Positions 47,400-62,040 of a stretch of 64,000 bases of DNA are shown here, piece after piece. The position numbers and the translations under genes were made by a program. Below the pieces are notes generated by a model. It made no database searches and was not told the DNA's origin. It saw nothing but the letters and a program-made list of their open reading frames with translations. The stretch's first letter is position 1. Every line of letters begins with the position of its first letter. The stretch is from Acidobacteriota bacterium (GTDB lineage: Bacteria; Acidobacteriota; Blastocatellia; UBA7656): NCBI GenBank assembly GCA_040754075.1, contig JBFMDH010000003.1:326307-390306 (forward strand), written 5' to 3'.

Positions 47400-50333
47400 T
47401 TATGCCTTCTCCTCCTGAATATTTCGCACCTTTGCCAGATAGCTGATTGCCGGGCGCAGATTCAATTCTTCAAGCAATATGAAATCGCGCTTGTCGTGTT
47501 TGAAGCGATTGACGCGGCTTTCGAGATTGACCAAATCGCCAAAGGTGATTGCTTGTGCAGGGCAACTCTGCTGGCAGGCGGTTTGAATTTCACCGTCGAT
47601 GATTTCGCGTTCTTCATTGCGCGCGCGGATTTTCACTTCTTCAATGCGTTGCACACAGAAGGTGCATTTTTCCATCACCCCGCGTGTGCGCACCGTGACA
47701 TCCGGGTTGAGCGCGAGGTTGGCAATCGGGTCTGGATGTTGATACTCGAACCAGTTGAAGCGGCGCACCTTGTAGGCGCAGTTGTTGGCGCAATAGCGCG
47801 TGCCGACGCAGCGATTGTAAACCTGCATATTCAGCCCTTCGCTGCTATGCACAGTCGCCAGCACCGGGCAGACACTTTCGCACGCCGCGTTCTCGCATTG
47901 CGCGCACATCACCGGTTGATAAATCACCCGCTCCTGCTCTTTCTCCTCTTCGTAATATCGGTCAACTCGCAGCCAGTGCATTTCGCGTTGCCGCCGCACT
48001 TCGTCTTTGCCGACCACCGGCACATTGTTTTCCGCCTGACAACTCAACAAACAAGCCGAACAACCCGTACAGGCATTGAGGTCAACCACCATACCCCATT
48101 TGTGTTCAGGATAGGCGTGGTCTTGCCAGATGCTTTTCGGATGTTCGATTTTGCCCTGGTTTTCCGTGTGACCTTCGAGGAATTCCGCAAGCGACACTTC
48201 TTTAATCAGCGGTCTGCCATCAAGCGTGTTGTGGCGTTGCGTCAATGCCAGTTCAACTTTGGCAGGCGTTTTTTCAATCGTGATGTCTGACGTTTGATAC
48301 TGAAACGCGCCGTTATCGAAAGCCACCAACGGATAAGCGTTCACGCCAACCCCATTGCCGACTTTGCCGGCGCGGGTTCTGCCATATCCAACCGCAATCG
48401 CCACGCAATCGTCGTGTTGGTGGGTTTGAATGTAAACCGGAAGTTCGACAACCGTATCGCCTTTGCTGATGCGAATGACCCGACCATCTTCGAGTTGCAA
48501 CTTTGCGGCAAGCGCCGGCGAGATGCAGGCATAATTATCCCAGGTCACTTTGGTAATCGGGTCGGGCAATTCCTGTAACCAGGGGTTGTTTGCCTGCGAG
48601 CCATCGCGCAAAGCAATCTTTTCATAAAGCGTCAGGTACAATTTGCCCGCCGTTTCATCAGCGCGTTGTGTTAAACGTTTGACCGCCGCGCTCAAATCAT
48701 CAGCGGAAAAAGTGGCGGGCGTTACCGGGGGCGTCGCTTCAATAACGAATGCGCCATCGTGCAGGGCGTTGTCCCAGAATTCATCGAAACTCGCATGTTT
48801 GGTTTGTTGCGGGAAAAGCTGCGCTTGCCAACGCGCTCGCAATACCTCGTAAAATTTGCGCTCGTCATTGCTCCAACGCAACAGGCTCTCTTGCCAGCTT
48901 CGCGTTTGAAACAGTGGCGCAATCGTCGGTTGACTCAAACTGAAAACGTCGGTCACGGGCTGGGCATCATCCCAGGATTCAAGCTGATGATTTCGCGGGC
49001 AGACATAATCAACCAGTGCAGAGGTTTCATCAAGGTATGCGTTGAGCGAAACCTTCAAGCCAACTTTTGCCAGCCCGTTTTTGAATTCATGGCTGTTGTA
49101 AAAATCATAAGCCGGATTGGCATCCACGATAATCAACGCGGCGACTTCACCGGCGTTCATCTCGCGCACCAGTTCAACCATGTCGCTATCGTTTTCAATG
49201 CGTGGTTGCGCCGCGTTGCTGATGAAAAGCGTTTTGCCATAATTGCCCAGCGTCTGATTGATGAAATTGACAACCTGCTGCGCGTCCGTGTTGTTTGCGC
49301 CGCTGATGACCAGCGATGCGCCGCGATGGCGAATTAATTGTTCAGCGGCTTGTTCGACAACTTGTCGAACTTTCGCAGGCAAGCGTTCGGCAGGGATAGC
49401 GGCAAAATCACTTTGATTGGCAACTCTGGCTTTCACGGCAATCAACTTCGCAAGCATTAACAACGCCCCTATCTCTTCGGCGGGCGAAACCTTCACACGC
49501 TTATCGGCGTTGCTGCCGGTCAAGGACAAACGCGATTCAAATTGAATGTGATGCGATAACTCGTGCTGCTCAGGTTGGAGATTGCGCGCCGCCGTATAAG
49601 CGCGGGTGAATTGCACCGGCGAAATCCACGCGCCGAGAAAATCCGCGCCGAAACTCACAATCGTTTTCGCTTTGTCGAAATGAAACCTGGGCAAAGCCGC
49701 GAGGTGATGCGTTTGCTGATGCGCTTCACGAATCGCTGAATTTGAAACGGCGCTATAGACGATGTGTTTGCCATCGGTGAATTGCTTGAGGAAATTATCG
49801 ATGGTTTCGCGTGAAGTCGGACTGGTAGTCGGCGAACTGAGCAGGCGCACTTTGCCGCCCGATTGTTTAATGGTCGTGAGTTGCCAGTTGATTTGCTGGT
49901 CAGCGTCTTCCCAGGTTGCCGCTTGCGATTTGATTAACGGTTGGCGCAAGCGTTCGCTGTCATAAAGCCCGAATACCAAACCGTGAGCAAGGGCGCAAAG
50001 TCCGCCTTGGCTTACCGGATGTTCGGCATTGCCTTCGAGTTTAATCGGGCGACCGTCGCGCACTTTGACGAGTGTGCCGCAAGCCGCCGGGCAACCGCCG
50101 CACACCGAGGCATACCAGTTGGCAACGCCGGGCGTGAATTCAACCGGCTGGTTCACGTAAGGAATAATTTTCTGTTCCGGGGCGCGGCAACCGCTGAGTG
50201 CCGCAGCCGCAATCGAAAAACCTACCAATTCGATAAACGCGCGACGCGGCATCGTTGAGCGCGGCGCATCGCCCGATTCGCGTTCGTCGGCATCTTGCCG
50301 TTTGATGATTTGCCAAAGTTTCTCTTCGGTCAT
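47400..50333 (-). CDS. actB: ActB, molybdopterin-like/Fe-S protein of alternative complex III
   Basis: 977 aa from the ATG at 50333 (an upstream in-frame start lies in the GTGATGA repeat). Near residue 29, P-R-R-A-F-I-E-L-V-G-F is Tat-like and ends in L-S-G-C, suggesting a lipoprotein. The large N-terminal domain (about 60-680) is like the catalytic subunit of DMSO-reductase enzymes but in ActB is thought not to hold molybdopterin. The C-terminal ferredoxin domain (about 730-960) has four Cys clusters: C-T-G-C-S-A-C-L-L-S-C, C-A-Q-C-x4-C-x3-C-P, C-V-G-T-R-Y-C-x3-C, and C-T-F-C. It passes electrons from ActC to ActA. Confidence 0.94.
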   Translation of the reverse strand: MTEEKLWQIIKRQDADERESGDAPRSTMPRRAFIELVGFSIAAAALSGCRAPEQKIIPYVNQPVEFTPGVANWYASVCGGCPAACGTLVKVRDGRPIKLEGNAEHPVSQGGLCALAHGLVFGLYDSERLRQPLIKSQAATWEDADQQINWQLTTIKQSGGKVRLLSSPTTSPTSRETIDNFLKQFTDGKHIVYSAVSNSAIREAHQQTHHLAALPRFHFDKAKTIVSFGADFLGAWISPVQFTRAYTAARNLQPEQHELSHHIQFESRLSLTGSNADKRVKVSPAEEIGALLMLAKLIAVKARVANQSDFAAIPAERLPAKVRQVVEQAAEQLIRHRGASLVISGANNTDAQQVVNFINQTLGNYGKTLFISNAAQPRIENDSDMVELVREMNAGEVAALIIVDANPAYDFYNSHEFKNGLAKVGLKVSLNAYLDETSALVDYVCPRNHQLESWDDAQPVTDVFSLSQPTIAPLFQTRSWQESLLRWSNDERKFYEVLRARWQAQLFPQQTKHASFDEFWDNALHDGAFVIEATPPVTPATFSADDLSAAVKRLTQRADETAGKLYLTLYEKIALRDGSQANNPWLQELPDPITKVTWDNYACISPALAAKLQLEDGRVIRISKGDTVVELPVYIQTHQHDDCVAIAVGYGRTRAGKVGNGVGVNAYPLVAFDNGAFQYQTSDITIEKTPAKVELALTQRHNTLDGRPLIKEVSLAEFLEGHTENQGKIEHPKSIWQDHAYPEHKWGMVVDLNACTGCSACLLSCQAENNVPVVGKDEVRRQREMHWLRVDRYYEEEKEQERVIYQPVMCAQCENAACESVCPVLATVHSSEGLNMQVYNRCVGTRYCANNCAYKVRRFNWFEYQHPDPIANLALNPDVTVRTRGVMEKCTFCVQRIEEVKIRARNEEREIIDGEIQTACQQSCPAQAITFGDLVNLESRVNRFKHDKRDFILLEELNLRPAISYLAKVRNIQEEKA

Positions 50334-50347
50334 AAGACTCTCTTCCG

Positions 50348-50410
50348 AGTGATGAGTGATGAGTGATGAGTGTGGTGAAAGGTGTGTTCTAACCTCATCA
50401 CTCATCACTT
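50348..50410. repeat. Heptamer (STRR-like) inverted repeat, GTGATGA type, between actA and actB
   Basis: Three GTGATGA steps (50349-50370) face CTCATCA/CTCATCAC at 50394-50410, forming a stem with a loop of about 25 nt. It starts near the actA stop codon and ends 15 nt before the actB start. Confidence 0.85.
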
Positions 50411-50412
50411 TT

Positions 50413-51000
50413 TTAATGATGACAAACCGAACAATCCGTCGAAGCCATCAATTTTTTCGCGGTCGCTTCTTCAGTCACCACCGGTCTGCCCGCTGCATCC
50501 AGCGTCACTTCGCGATGCGAGCGGTGACAGGTCACACAAGTCCCCATTGACAGCGGGTCGGCTTGCGAGATTCTATCCATCGTTTCCACCGCGCCGTGAC
50601 ATTGCTGGCACTTGAGACCAGCGACGACGTGACGACTGTGATTGAACACCGCGTGATCCGGCAAATCGTTGACCTTCACCCATTCGATGGGCTGGTTTTC
50701 GTCAACTGCTTGAGCAATCTTTTGAATTTCCGGCGAATCTTTCAAAATTCGCTTGTGACAATTCATACAGGTCGAAGCGGCGGGGATGCCCGCAACCTTC
50801 GATTTATCCGCGCCCGTGTGACAATAGAGGCAGGCAATCTGATTATCTCCGGCGTGCAACTTGTGCGAAAAGTTGATGGGTTGCACAGGCTCGTAGCCTT
50901 GTTGATTGCCGAGCGAACTGAAACTAGCGCCTTGCCACAAAACGATTGCCCCGGTGATGGTCACCAGCAGAGAGACGATTTTTGCTGTCCTCAAACTCAT
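50413..51000 (-). CDS. actA: ActA, pentaheme cytochrome c of alternative complex III
   Basis: 195 aa with an N-terminal membrane anchor (about 7-27) and five heme motifs: C-L-Y-C-H, C-M-N-C-H, C-Q-Q-C-H, C-V-T-C-H and C-S-V-C-H. The last is at the extreme C-terminus. This matches the pentaheme ActA of alternative complex III. It starts 4 nt after the narI stop codon, physically joining the nar and act gene sets. Confidence 0.95.
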   Translation of the reverse strand: MSLRTAKIVSLLVTITGAIVLWQGASFSSLGNQQGYEPVQPINFSHKLHAGDNQIACLYCHTGADKSKVAGIPAASTCMNCHKRILKDSPEIQKIAQAVDENQPIEWVKVNDLPDHAVFNHSRHVVAGLKCQQCHGAVETMDRISQADPLSMGTCVTCHRSHREVTLDAAGRPVVTEEATAKKLMASTDCSVCHH

Positions 51001-51004
51001 CTTC

Positions 51005-51778
51005 TCACCTCGTAATTGCCGGACGATTCGTTGCTGTCGGTTCGACGCTTAATGGCGCAGCCACTTCTGCCGGGTGCGGTTTCGGATGCCATGCCTGACC
51101 GCGAATCTTTTTGCGATTCCAATTCCACATCACCAGTTGATAAGGTCGCCACAAATAGGGAATCGGCACGACCAACATATGCACAAGGCGCGAAAACGGA
51201 AACACCGCAAGCAACAACCAGGCATTTAACACATGAAGTTTTACACCGAGCGGCAACGGCGCCATCATCGCTAAATCGGGTTGCAGGGTAAATAACGAAC
51301 GCAGGTAAGGCACCAGTGAAGTCGCATACCACGACGACCCCCAGCGATAAAAAATGGCGATGTAAATGCCCAGCCCGACTTGGGTGAGCAACAACAACAG
51401 CACCACGATGTCCATCTTTGAGGTGACGGCGCGAATGCGCGCAGAGGTGTGACGACGGATAATTAAATTCACCAGCCCCGCAAGCGCCATCAAACCGAAT
51501 AACAGCCCAATGCTTTCAAGCAGGTACAACCGCAAAGGCACGCCGTTAAACCACAAGACCTGTCGCGGAAACAGCAAGCCGATCAAATGCCCGAAAAACA
51601 GCGCCAGAATGCCAATGTGCCAGGAGACTGAGCCGTAAAAAAGTTCGCCGCTTTCCAGAAATTGCGAGGACAGGCTCGAATAAGTGAAAGGCTTTTTGAT
51701 ATAGCGTTGCACACTCACGACGACAGCCAGGATGACTACGGCATAAGGAATGATGATGAAAAAAAGATTATCGTACAT
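51005..51778 (-). CDS. narI: NarI, cytochrome b subunit of respiratory nitrate reductase
   Basis: 257 aa with five hydrophobic helices and the expected heme-b histidines: W-H-I-G and H-L-I-G in the second helix (about 54, 64), and H-V-L-N-A and R-L-V-H-M in the last ones (about 184, 201). NarI oxidises quinol at the outer side of the membrane and passes electrons to NarH. A C-terminal tail of about 40 residues is rich in Pro, Ala and Thr. It lies between narJ and actA. Confidence 0.94.
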   Translation of the reverse strand: MYDNLFFIIIPYAVVILAVVVSVQRYIKKPFTYSSLSSQFLESGELFYGSVSWHIGILALFFGHLIGLLFPRQVLWFNGVPLRLYLLESIGLLFGLMALAGLVNLIIRRHTSARIRAVTSKMDIVVLLLLLTQVGLGIYIAIFYRWGSSWYATSLVPYLRSLFTLQPDLAMMAPLPLGVKLHVLNAWLLLAVFPFSRLVHMLVVPIPYLWRPYQLVMWNWNRKKIRGQAWHPKPHPAEVAAPLSVEPTATNRPAITR

Positions 51779-51802
51779 AAACCTGACCTCTCATTTAGCC
51801 AA

Positions 51803-52387
51803 TCAAAATGGATGCGATTGCAACACCGGCAATCCGACGCTCTTGCGCCACGCCGACGCTTCGACATTGGCGTTTGCTTGCGGCGCTTCGTCTTTCAAGG
51901 TCGCAGCGATTGCCGCTATCAAACTGCCGTAAAAGTTTTCAGCTTTTTGCAAAGCCGCGGTCATCAAATCAAGCGCCGGAATCAGGCATTCGGTTATCAA
52001 CGCGCCGCGCAGTTCCGCGTCTTCAAGTTTCACAAGCAAGCGCAATAACACTGGCAAGTAATCGGGCAACTGTCGCGCTTGTCCCAAGGCAAACGGGGTT
52101 TCGGTTTCGCGCAGCTTCGCCAGAAAAACGCCACGCTTATAATTTTCGCCAAACAGGTGATAACCGATTTCCAGATTGCACACCGGATTCAAATCGAAGG
52201 TCTGCGTATAGCGTTCCTGAAGTGTTGCCAGCGACAAGTCTTCCACCGCTTGCAGAAATTCCAGCAACCGTGCGGCGCTCGCCAAGGGTTTCTGATTCAT
52301 CAAGCATTTGCCTTCGGCTATGCGCGACAGCCAATCAGCGGTCGGATAATCGAGCAAATCGGCATAAATTTCATAAGGTTGTTTCAT
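51803..52387 (-). CDS. narJ: NarJ, nitrate reductase assembly chaperone
   Basis: 194 aa from the ATG at 52387. Helical TorD-like fold with Y-A-D-L-L-D-Y-P-T near the start and R-Y-T-Q-T-F-D-L at about 58-65, both typical of NarJ. It binds the NarG N-terminus during molybdenum-cofactor loading and is not part of the final complex. The position between narH and narI is the usual G-H-J-I order. Confidence 0.92.
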   Translation of the reverse strand: MKQPYEIYADLLDYPTADWLSRIAEGKCLMNQKPLASAARLLEFLQAVEDLSLATLQERYTQTFDLNPVCNLEIGYHLFGENYKRGVFLAKLRETETPFALGQARQLPDYLPVLLRLLVKLEDAELRGALITECLIPALDLMTAALQKAENFYGSLIAAIAATLKDEAPQANANVEASAWRKSVGLPVLQSHPF

Positions 52388-52461
52388 TGCAGTCTCGCAG
52401 TTCCTGCGGCACAGCCGCAATCAAGTGCTATCCAAATCATCATCAAGCCCTCATTCTGAAG

Positions 52462-53955
<1,494 letters not shown>

Positions 53956-53970
53956 ATCTTCTCCGTAAAA

Positions 53971-54064
53971 GTCTGGAGTCGAGAGGCAAGAGTCTGGAGT
54001 GAATGGAGCGATAGGCGGCTGCGGTTGTCTCCGACTCTCAACTCCAGACTCTTGCCTCTCGACT
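53971..54064. repeat. Heptamer (STRR-like) inverted repeat, GTCTGGA/GAGGCAA type, between narG and narH
   Basis: GTCTGGAGTCGAGAGGCAAG plus GTCTGGAG on the left is answered by CTCCAGACTCTTGCCTCTCG on the right: near-perfect arms of about 25 bp. It fills nearly the whole gap between narG and narH, inside one complex's gene set. Confidence 0.85.
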
Positions 54065-54070
54065 GTTTTA

Positions 54071-57705
<3,635 letters not shown>

Positions 57706-57709
<4 letters not shown>

Positions 57710-58578
57710 TGTTTATTCCTCCGCACCAGTTCTTCGCGCACGCCGCGAAGCCGATTTCTCCAAATGCGATTGAGCGCCACAAGTGACAACACCAGGGCGA
57801 CGAAACCGATTACTGGAAACCACAAGTTGAGCGGCGCGACCGGTGACTGGGTTTGCGCCGCCGGATAAGTGAATTTGGCGTTTTGAAAATAAGCGAAGAG
57901 GCGGACAATCTCTTCATCGGTCAAAGGCTTTGCGCCAAAAACGCTTTTCATCGTCGGGAAATTCGGGTTCTGTAAAATTGAAATCAATTCGGGGTCTTTG
58001 TACTTGGCATTGACGGCAGTCAAATCGGGTCCAAGCGTGCCACCGCCGAAACTGCCTATGCCGTTGACATTGTGACAGGCGATGCAGGAAGTGCCGCCGT
58101 TATTGAGACCGACTTTGCCCGCGAAAGTGTCGCGCCCCGCGTCGATGTCGCCTGCTTCGATTGGACGATAGAGTTTTGCGCCTGCCGGAATAAAGGTCTC
58201 GCCTTTTTTGGTGAGAGACTCAATAAGCGTTAAGATACCATAAATCTGCTCCGCTGTGAGCGCCTGGTCGGGCATGACTTCGGGAGCGAATTTCTTAAAC
58301 AGCGCGTTGGCATCCGCATCGCCTTTGCGATTCAGGGCGGCGGGCGCTTGAATGAATTCGCGCAACCATTCTTTCGAGCGCCGTTCGGTTACACCTTTTA
58401 AATCGGGACCTTTTTTATCGCCGCCATTGATGTTGTGACAACTGTAACAACGCTTCTCGAAATCCATTGCGCCGGCGGGCGGCGTTTGCGCTGTTGCCTG
58501 TTGCGTGAAACCGGCAAAGAGGATGAAAATCCCAATAAACACACACAATATTTTGACTATAATCACTCTACCTGACAT
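57706..58578 (-). CDS. Di-heme membrane-anchored cytochrome c of the nar operon
   Basis: 290 aa; the start at 58578 follows CGGAGTCGGTTTT. N-terminal signal or anchor (about 8-30), two heme motifs (C-Y-S-C-H near 44 and C-I-A-C-H near 165) each with a class I cytochrome c domain, and a C-terminal membrane helix (about 250-270) with a basic tail. It resembles the NarC-type cytochrome encoded first in the Thermus nar operon, which links the nitrate reductase to other donors, but the assignment is by position and heme count. It overlaps narG by 4 nt. Confidence 0.88.
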
Positions 58579-58635
58579 AAAACCGACTCCGAATTTTGCT
58601 GAATTTTATCCGGCATCTCAGCCGTAAAGGCGCAA

Positions 58636-59073
58636 TTAAATTTCGGCGATTTCCACGGTCTGGTAACTGCGTTTTGAAGATGCCAGCTCGGCAATCGTCT
58701 TTTTCTGCAACAGTGCGAGTAAACTCTGCCGCCATTGTTGCCAGTCTTCATGCAGGGCGCAAGAGTTTGGCGATTGACACACCCCGCAAGCCAGTATGCA
58801 ACTGTCCAGATAAGGGTCTGGTTCGAGCACACGAAAGACTTCCCAGAGCGTGATGCTTTGCGGGGCGCGCAAAAGTTCATAGCCGCCATGAATGCCTTTG
58901 ACGGAACGCAGCAAGCGGTGGCGGCGCAATTCGCCCAGCAATTTACGCAAATACACCGGCGGAATCTGTTCGGATTCGGCAATCTCTTGCAAACTGCATA
59001 GCGTAGAATCCGAGTGATTCGCCAGATAAACCAGCGCTCGAATTCCGTAAGCTGTTGCTTTTGATAAAATCAT
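58636..59073 (-). CDS. Rrf2-family Fe-S transcriptional regulator
   Basis: 145 aa. N-terminal winged helix (S-K-A-T-A-Y-G-I-R-A-L-V-Y-L-A and I-P-P-V-Y-L-R-K-L-L) followed by the dimer helix and a Cys cluster: C92, C96, C99 and C105. Rrf2 proteins such as NsrR, IscR and RirA use three Cys in this place to bind an Fe-S cluster that senses nitric oxide, cluster supply or iron; the gene's place at the head of the nitrate operon favours nitric oxide or redox. Two TCACATCAC sites lie upstream (59076-59156). Confidence 0.93.
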   Translation of the reverse strand: MILSKATAYGIRALVYLANHSDSTLCSLQEIAESEQIPPVYLRKLLGELRRHRLLRSVKGIHGGYELLRAPQSITLWEVFRVLEPDPYLDSCILACGVCQSPNSCALHEDWQQWRQSLLALLQKKTIAELASSKRSYQTVEIAEI

Positions 59074-59075
59074 GT

Positions 59076-59156
59076 TGATTCACATCACAAACATACATCT
59101 TTGTCCTCTATCATCACTTTTCCTTGCCGCAGGGACAATAATCACATCACATCATT
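59076..59156. promoter_or_regulatory. Candidate regulator-binding direct repeats between rrf2 and the PAS-LuxR gene
   Basis: Two similar sites, GATTCACATCACAAAC at about 59077 and TAATCACATCACATCATT at 59139, share the core TCACATCAC about 62 bp apart (about six helical turns). A further AAGATGTATG on the minus strand (59093-59102) resembles an NsrR half-site. They lie in the intergenic region where both divergent promoters must be. Binding by the Rrf2 or the LuxR protein is inference. Confidence 0.4.
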
Positions 59157-59350
59157 TTTTTGATTGGCGTGTTGAATTGGGCGAAACGACGAGTTCGGGC
59201 GGTTGGCAGAAGTGGCGCGCGGGTGAATCGGTTACTTTCGCCTGATTACTGTGGGTTCGGACTTCGGTCAGGCGGCAATGAAGCGATTGCGTTTTCAGCC
59301 TGACTCGTACCATAATCAGACCATGCCATTTTAATTAAGCAGGTATCAAC

Positions 59351-60013
59351 ATGCGGCTTCGAGAGATTAAATCACTGGTGGATAGCACTTCGGATTCCGC
59401 GTTTGCCGTTGATGGTAACGGGCTGATTGTCGCCTGGAATCAGGCTGCGGAAAGGCTGTTTGGGCTGCCGATGCGCGACGTGTTAGGCAAATCCTGTGGT
59501 TCGATTCTTCAAGGCACGGATGAGTGCGGAGCGGTTTGTTCGCGGGACTGCATGATTCAGCAATCGGTCAGACAACATCATCCAATCAGCAATTTCGATT
59601 TACAGGTGCAAACCGTCGAAGGCAGAAAATGGTGCAACATTTCCATCCTGATCGCCAATGAGTCAAACCTGACATCACCCTATTCAATTCATGTTATCCG
59701 GCAAATCGATGTGCGGAAAAAGCTGGAAGTTTTAGTGCGCGATTTCGTCGTTCACGAAACCCAGTTACCCACCGAGCAGGTAACGACCTTGATGGCTTCG
59801 ACGCGCGCCGCCGCCCACGACATCGGATTGACCAATCGTGAACTGGAGATTTTGCGTCTGCTCGCCAAAGGCATCACCACAGCAACCATTGCCCAGCAAC
59901 TGCACGTCAGCCGCACCACGGTTCACAACCACGTGCAACACATTCTGCGCAAACTGAATGCTCACTCGCGACTTGAAGCCATCCGTCGAGCCGAGTACGC
60001 GGGATTACTCTGA
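59351..60013 (+). CDS. PAS-LuxR transcriptional regulator with a cysteine cluster
   Basis: 220 aa; ATG 59351. A PAS domain (about 8-120) carries four Cys in a short span, C49, C59, C63 and C67 (D-E-C-G-A-V-C-S-R-D-C). It is joined by a short helix to a LuxR/NarL helix-turn-helix (about 155-218, T-N-R-E-L-E-I-L-R-L-L-A-K-G). There is no receiver domain. The gene faces the nar operon from across a shared promoter region, so it likely controls nitrate respiration. A Cys-bound Fe-S cluster could make it an oxygen or nitric oxide sensor, analogous to NreB in staphylococci, but no homology to NreB is claimed. Confidence 0.88.
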   Translation: MRLREIKSLVDSTSDSAFAVDGNGLIVAWNQAAERLFGLPMRDVLGKSCGSILQGTDECGAVCSRDCMIQQSVRQHHPISNFDLQVQTVEGRKWCNISILIANESNLTSPYSIHVIRQIDVRKKLEVLVRDFVVHETQLPTEQVTTLMASTRAAAHDIGLTNRELEILRLLAKGITTATIAQQLHVSRTTVHNHVQHILRKLNAHSRLEAIRRAEYAGLL

Positions 60014-60093
60014 ACATCTGCCATCTTGAAAGAATGACTAACCGGGGTTTTCCGCAATCATTTCAAGTTGAAGGAGCAGTCGAAGGCTGCATT

Positions 60094-62040
60094 CTATGAC
60101 GGCGGAAAATTATGGAAACCTTTCAACAAGTCGTCGTCCAATTGCACATCAACCGCAAACCCGAAAACCCGTGAATAAAAATAGAGTTCGGCGTTCAACG
60201 TGCGCTTGATGTTTTCAGCTTTGCGAAAACCGTGACCTTCGCCTTCCAGAGTGATGTAGGCAACAGGAATCTGTTTTTGTTGCAACGCCACAAACATCAT
60301 TTCTGCTTGATTGGGCGGGACGATTTTGTCATCGAGTCCTTGAAACAAAATAATCGGGCACGAAAGCCGCTCGGTGTGATGAATCGGCGAACGCGCTTTG
60401 TATAGCTCTTTAGCCTGCGGGTGTGGGCCAATCAAACTCGCGTTATAGCGTGCCTCAAATTTATGGCAATCCTGTTCCAGGGCTTCCAGGTCGCTGATGC
60501 CAAAATAACTCGCCCCGGCTTTGAAGAAATCTTTGAAGGTGAGCGCCGCAAGTGTGGTGTAGCCGCCGGCGCTGCCGCCGCGAATGATTAAGCGGTCGCC
60601 ATCGGCTTTGCCCTGTTCAACCAGAAAACGCGCGGCATTGACGCAATCATTGACATCGACAATGCCCCAGTTGCCATTCAAGCGTTCGCGATACTTACGC
60701 CCATAGCCGGTGCTGCCGCCGTAATTCACATCAACCACACCAAACCCGCGCGATGTCCAGAACTGTGTCGTCAGTCTCAGGGTGCTTGAGGTTGCCGCCG
60801 TCGGCCCGCCATGACTGATGCAGATGAGCGGCGGACGTTCATCTGCGGGCGCTTCGTAGTCTTTATTTTTCGGCGGGTAATAAAACGCATAGGCGGTTTG
60901 CTTATTCTCGGTTGGAAATTCGATGGCTTGAGCAATCGATAAATAAGCTTCATCAATTGCAAGCTCACTTGAACGGCGCAACACCTGGGTATCACCTGTT
61001 GCAAGGTTGAGGCTCACCACCGCGTCCATTTGAGTCGGCGAACCGCCGATGAAAAGGGCTTGAGATTTGCCAACCCGCAAACTGCGAATGTCTGTGTAAG
61101 CAGTCTCAATCGGCGAAAGCGTCCGTGTAGTGGTATTCAAACGTCCGAGTTGCCAGTTGCCCTGCACGTTGTAGGTGCAGATGATTTCATTTGCCGAAAC
61201 GAAATCATAAAGCGACAGACGGAACACCCAGTGTGGGTAGCCGAATTCGGCTTCCATTTCATAAAGCGGTTCGGTTTTGCCATTAACTATACGATAGAGA
61301 TTCCACCAGCCGGTTTGGTCAGAGACGAAATGCAGGACACCCGCAGGCGACCATTCGGGTTGAAAGATGGAGTCGCTTTTGCCGCCCGCCACGCATCCCC
61401 ATTTGGCAAAAGTGCCATCCGGGTTGAGGTCTGCCGTCCATAACTCGGTGCCGTCCCAAGGCAGGTTCGGATGATTCCACTCCATCCAGCAGAGCTGTTT
61501 GCCATCGGGCGAAAGGCGCGGCGATGAATAGAAATCGCAGCCTTCAACCAGCACAGTGTTTTCGCCTGTCGCGAGGTCAATGCTCACGATGGTATTCGTG
61601 CAATCGGTGTCGCTCAGCGTATGGTCTTCGCGAACCGCGATTAACCGGTGGCGGGCGCTATCAAGCACAAAATCCGTGTAGCGCATTTGGCTGTCACGGG
61701 TAAGCGGCTGCGACAAACTGTCTCCGGTCTGTTTGTACAAAAGATTATCGGCAAAGTTGGAAAAATAGATTGCCTCGTCGGTGACCAGATACGCGCCGCC
61801 GCCATATTCATTGACTCGCGTGCGGGTGTTCAGTGACGCAGGAGTAATATCTGTAATTTGTCCATCGCCTGTGCGACGAACCAGAACATTGCGCCCGGCT
61901 TCCGCAGGGCGCGCTTCAATCCAGTAAAGGTCATCGCCGTTGACAGAGATTTCGCCAAGCCCGATGGTGCCTGACACGATCAAATCTGCGGTGATGGGTG
62001 TTTTCCAAGAACCAAAAGGAGCAATTTGCTTTTCAGCCAT
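60094..62040 (-). CDS. S9 family peptidase (prolyl oligopeptidase type), cytoplasmic
   Basis: 648 aa from the ATG at 62040 (TTGAGGAATTGAAA upstream). No signal peptide. An N-terminal seven-bladed propeller (about 30-370) with L-S-P-D-G-K-Q-L turns precedes an alpha/beta hydrolase domain. Catalytic Ser is in R-G-G-S-A-G-G-Y, Asp in G-L-D-D-K-I-V-P, His in E-G-H-G-F-R. It would trim peptides inside the cell, unlike the exported S9 peptidase at 20905-23076. Confidence 0.92.
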   Translation of the reverse strand: MAEKQIAPFGSWKTPITADLIVSGTIGLGEISVNGDDLYWIEARPAEAGRNVLVRRTGDGQITDITPASLNTRTRVNEYGGGAYLVTDEAIYFSNFADNLLYKQTGDSLSQPLTRDSQMRYTDFVLDSARHRLIAVREDHTLSDTDCTNTIVSIDLATGENTVLVEGCDFYSSPRLSPDGKQLCWMEWNHPNLPWDGTELWTADLNPDGTFAKWGCVAGGKSDSIFQPEWSPAGVLHFVSDQTGWWNLYRIVNGKTEPLYEMEAEFGYPHWVFRLSLYDFVSANEIICTYNVQGNWQLGRLNTTTRTLSPIETAYTDIRSLRVGKSQALFIGGSPTQMDAVVSLNLATGDTQVLRRSSELAIDEAYLSIAQAIEFPTENKQTAYAFYYPPKNKDYEAPADERPPLICISHGGPTAATSSTLRLTTQFWTSRGFGVVDVNYGGSTGYGRKYRERLNGNWGIVDVNDCVNAARFLVEQGKADGDRLIIRGGSAGGYTTLAALTFKDFFKAGASYFGISDLEALEQDCHKFEARYNASLIGPHPQAKELYKARSPIHHTERLSCPIILFQGLDDKIVPPNQAEMMFVALQQKQIPVAYITLEGEGHGFRKAENIKRTLNAELYFYSRVFGFAVDVQLDDDLLKGFHNFPPS

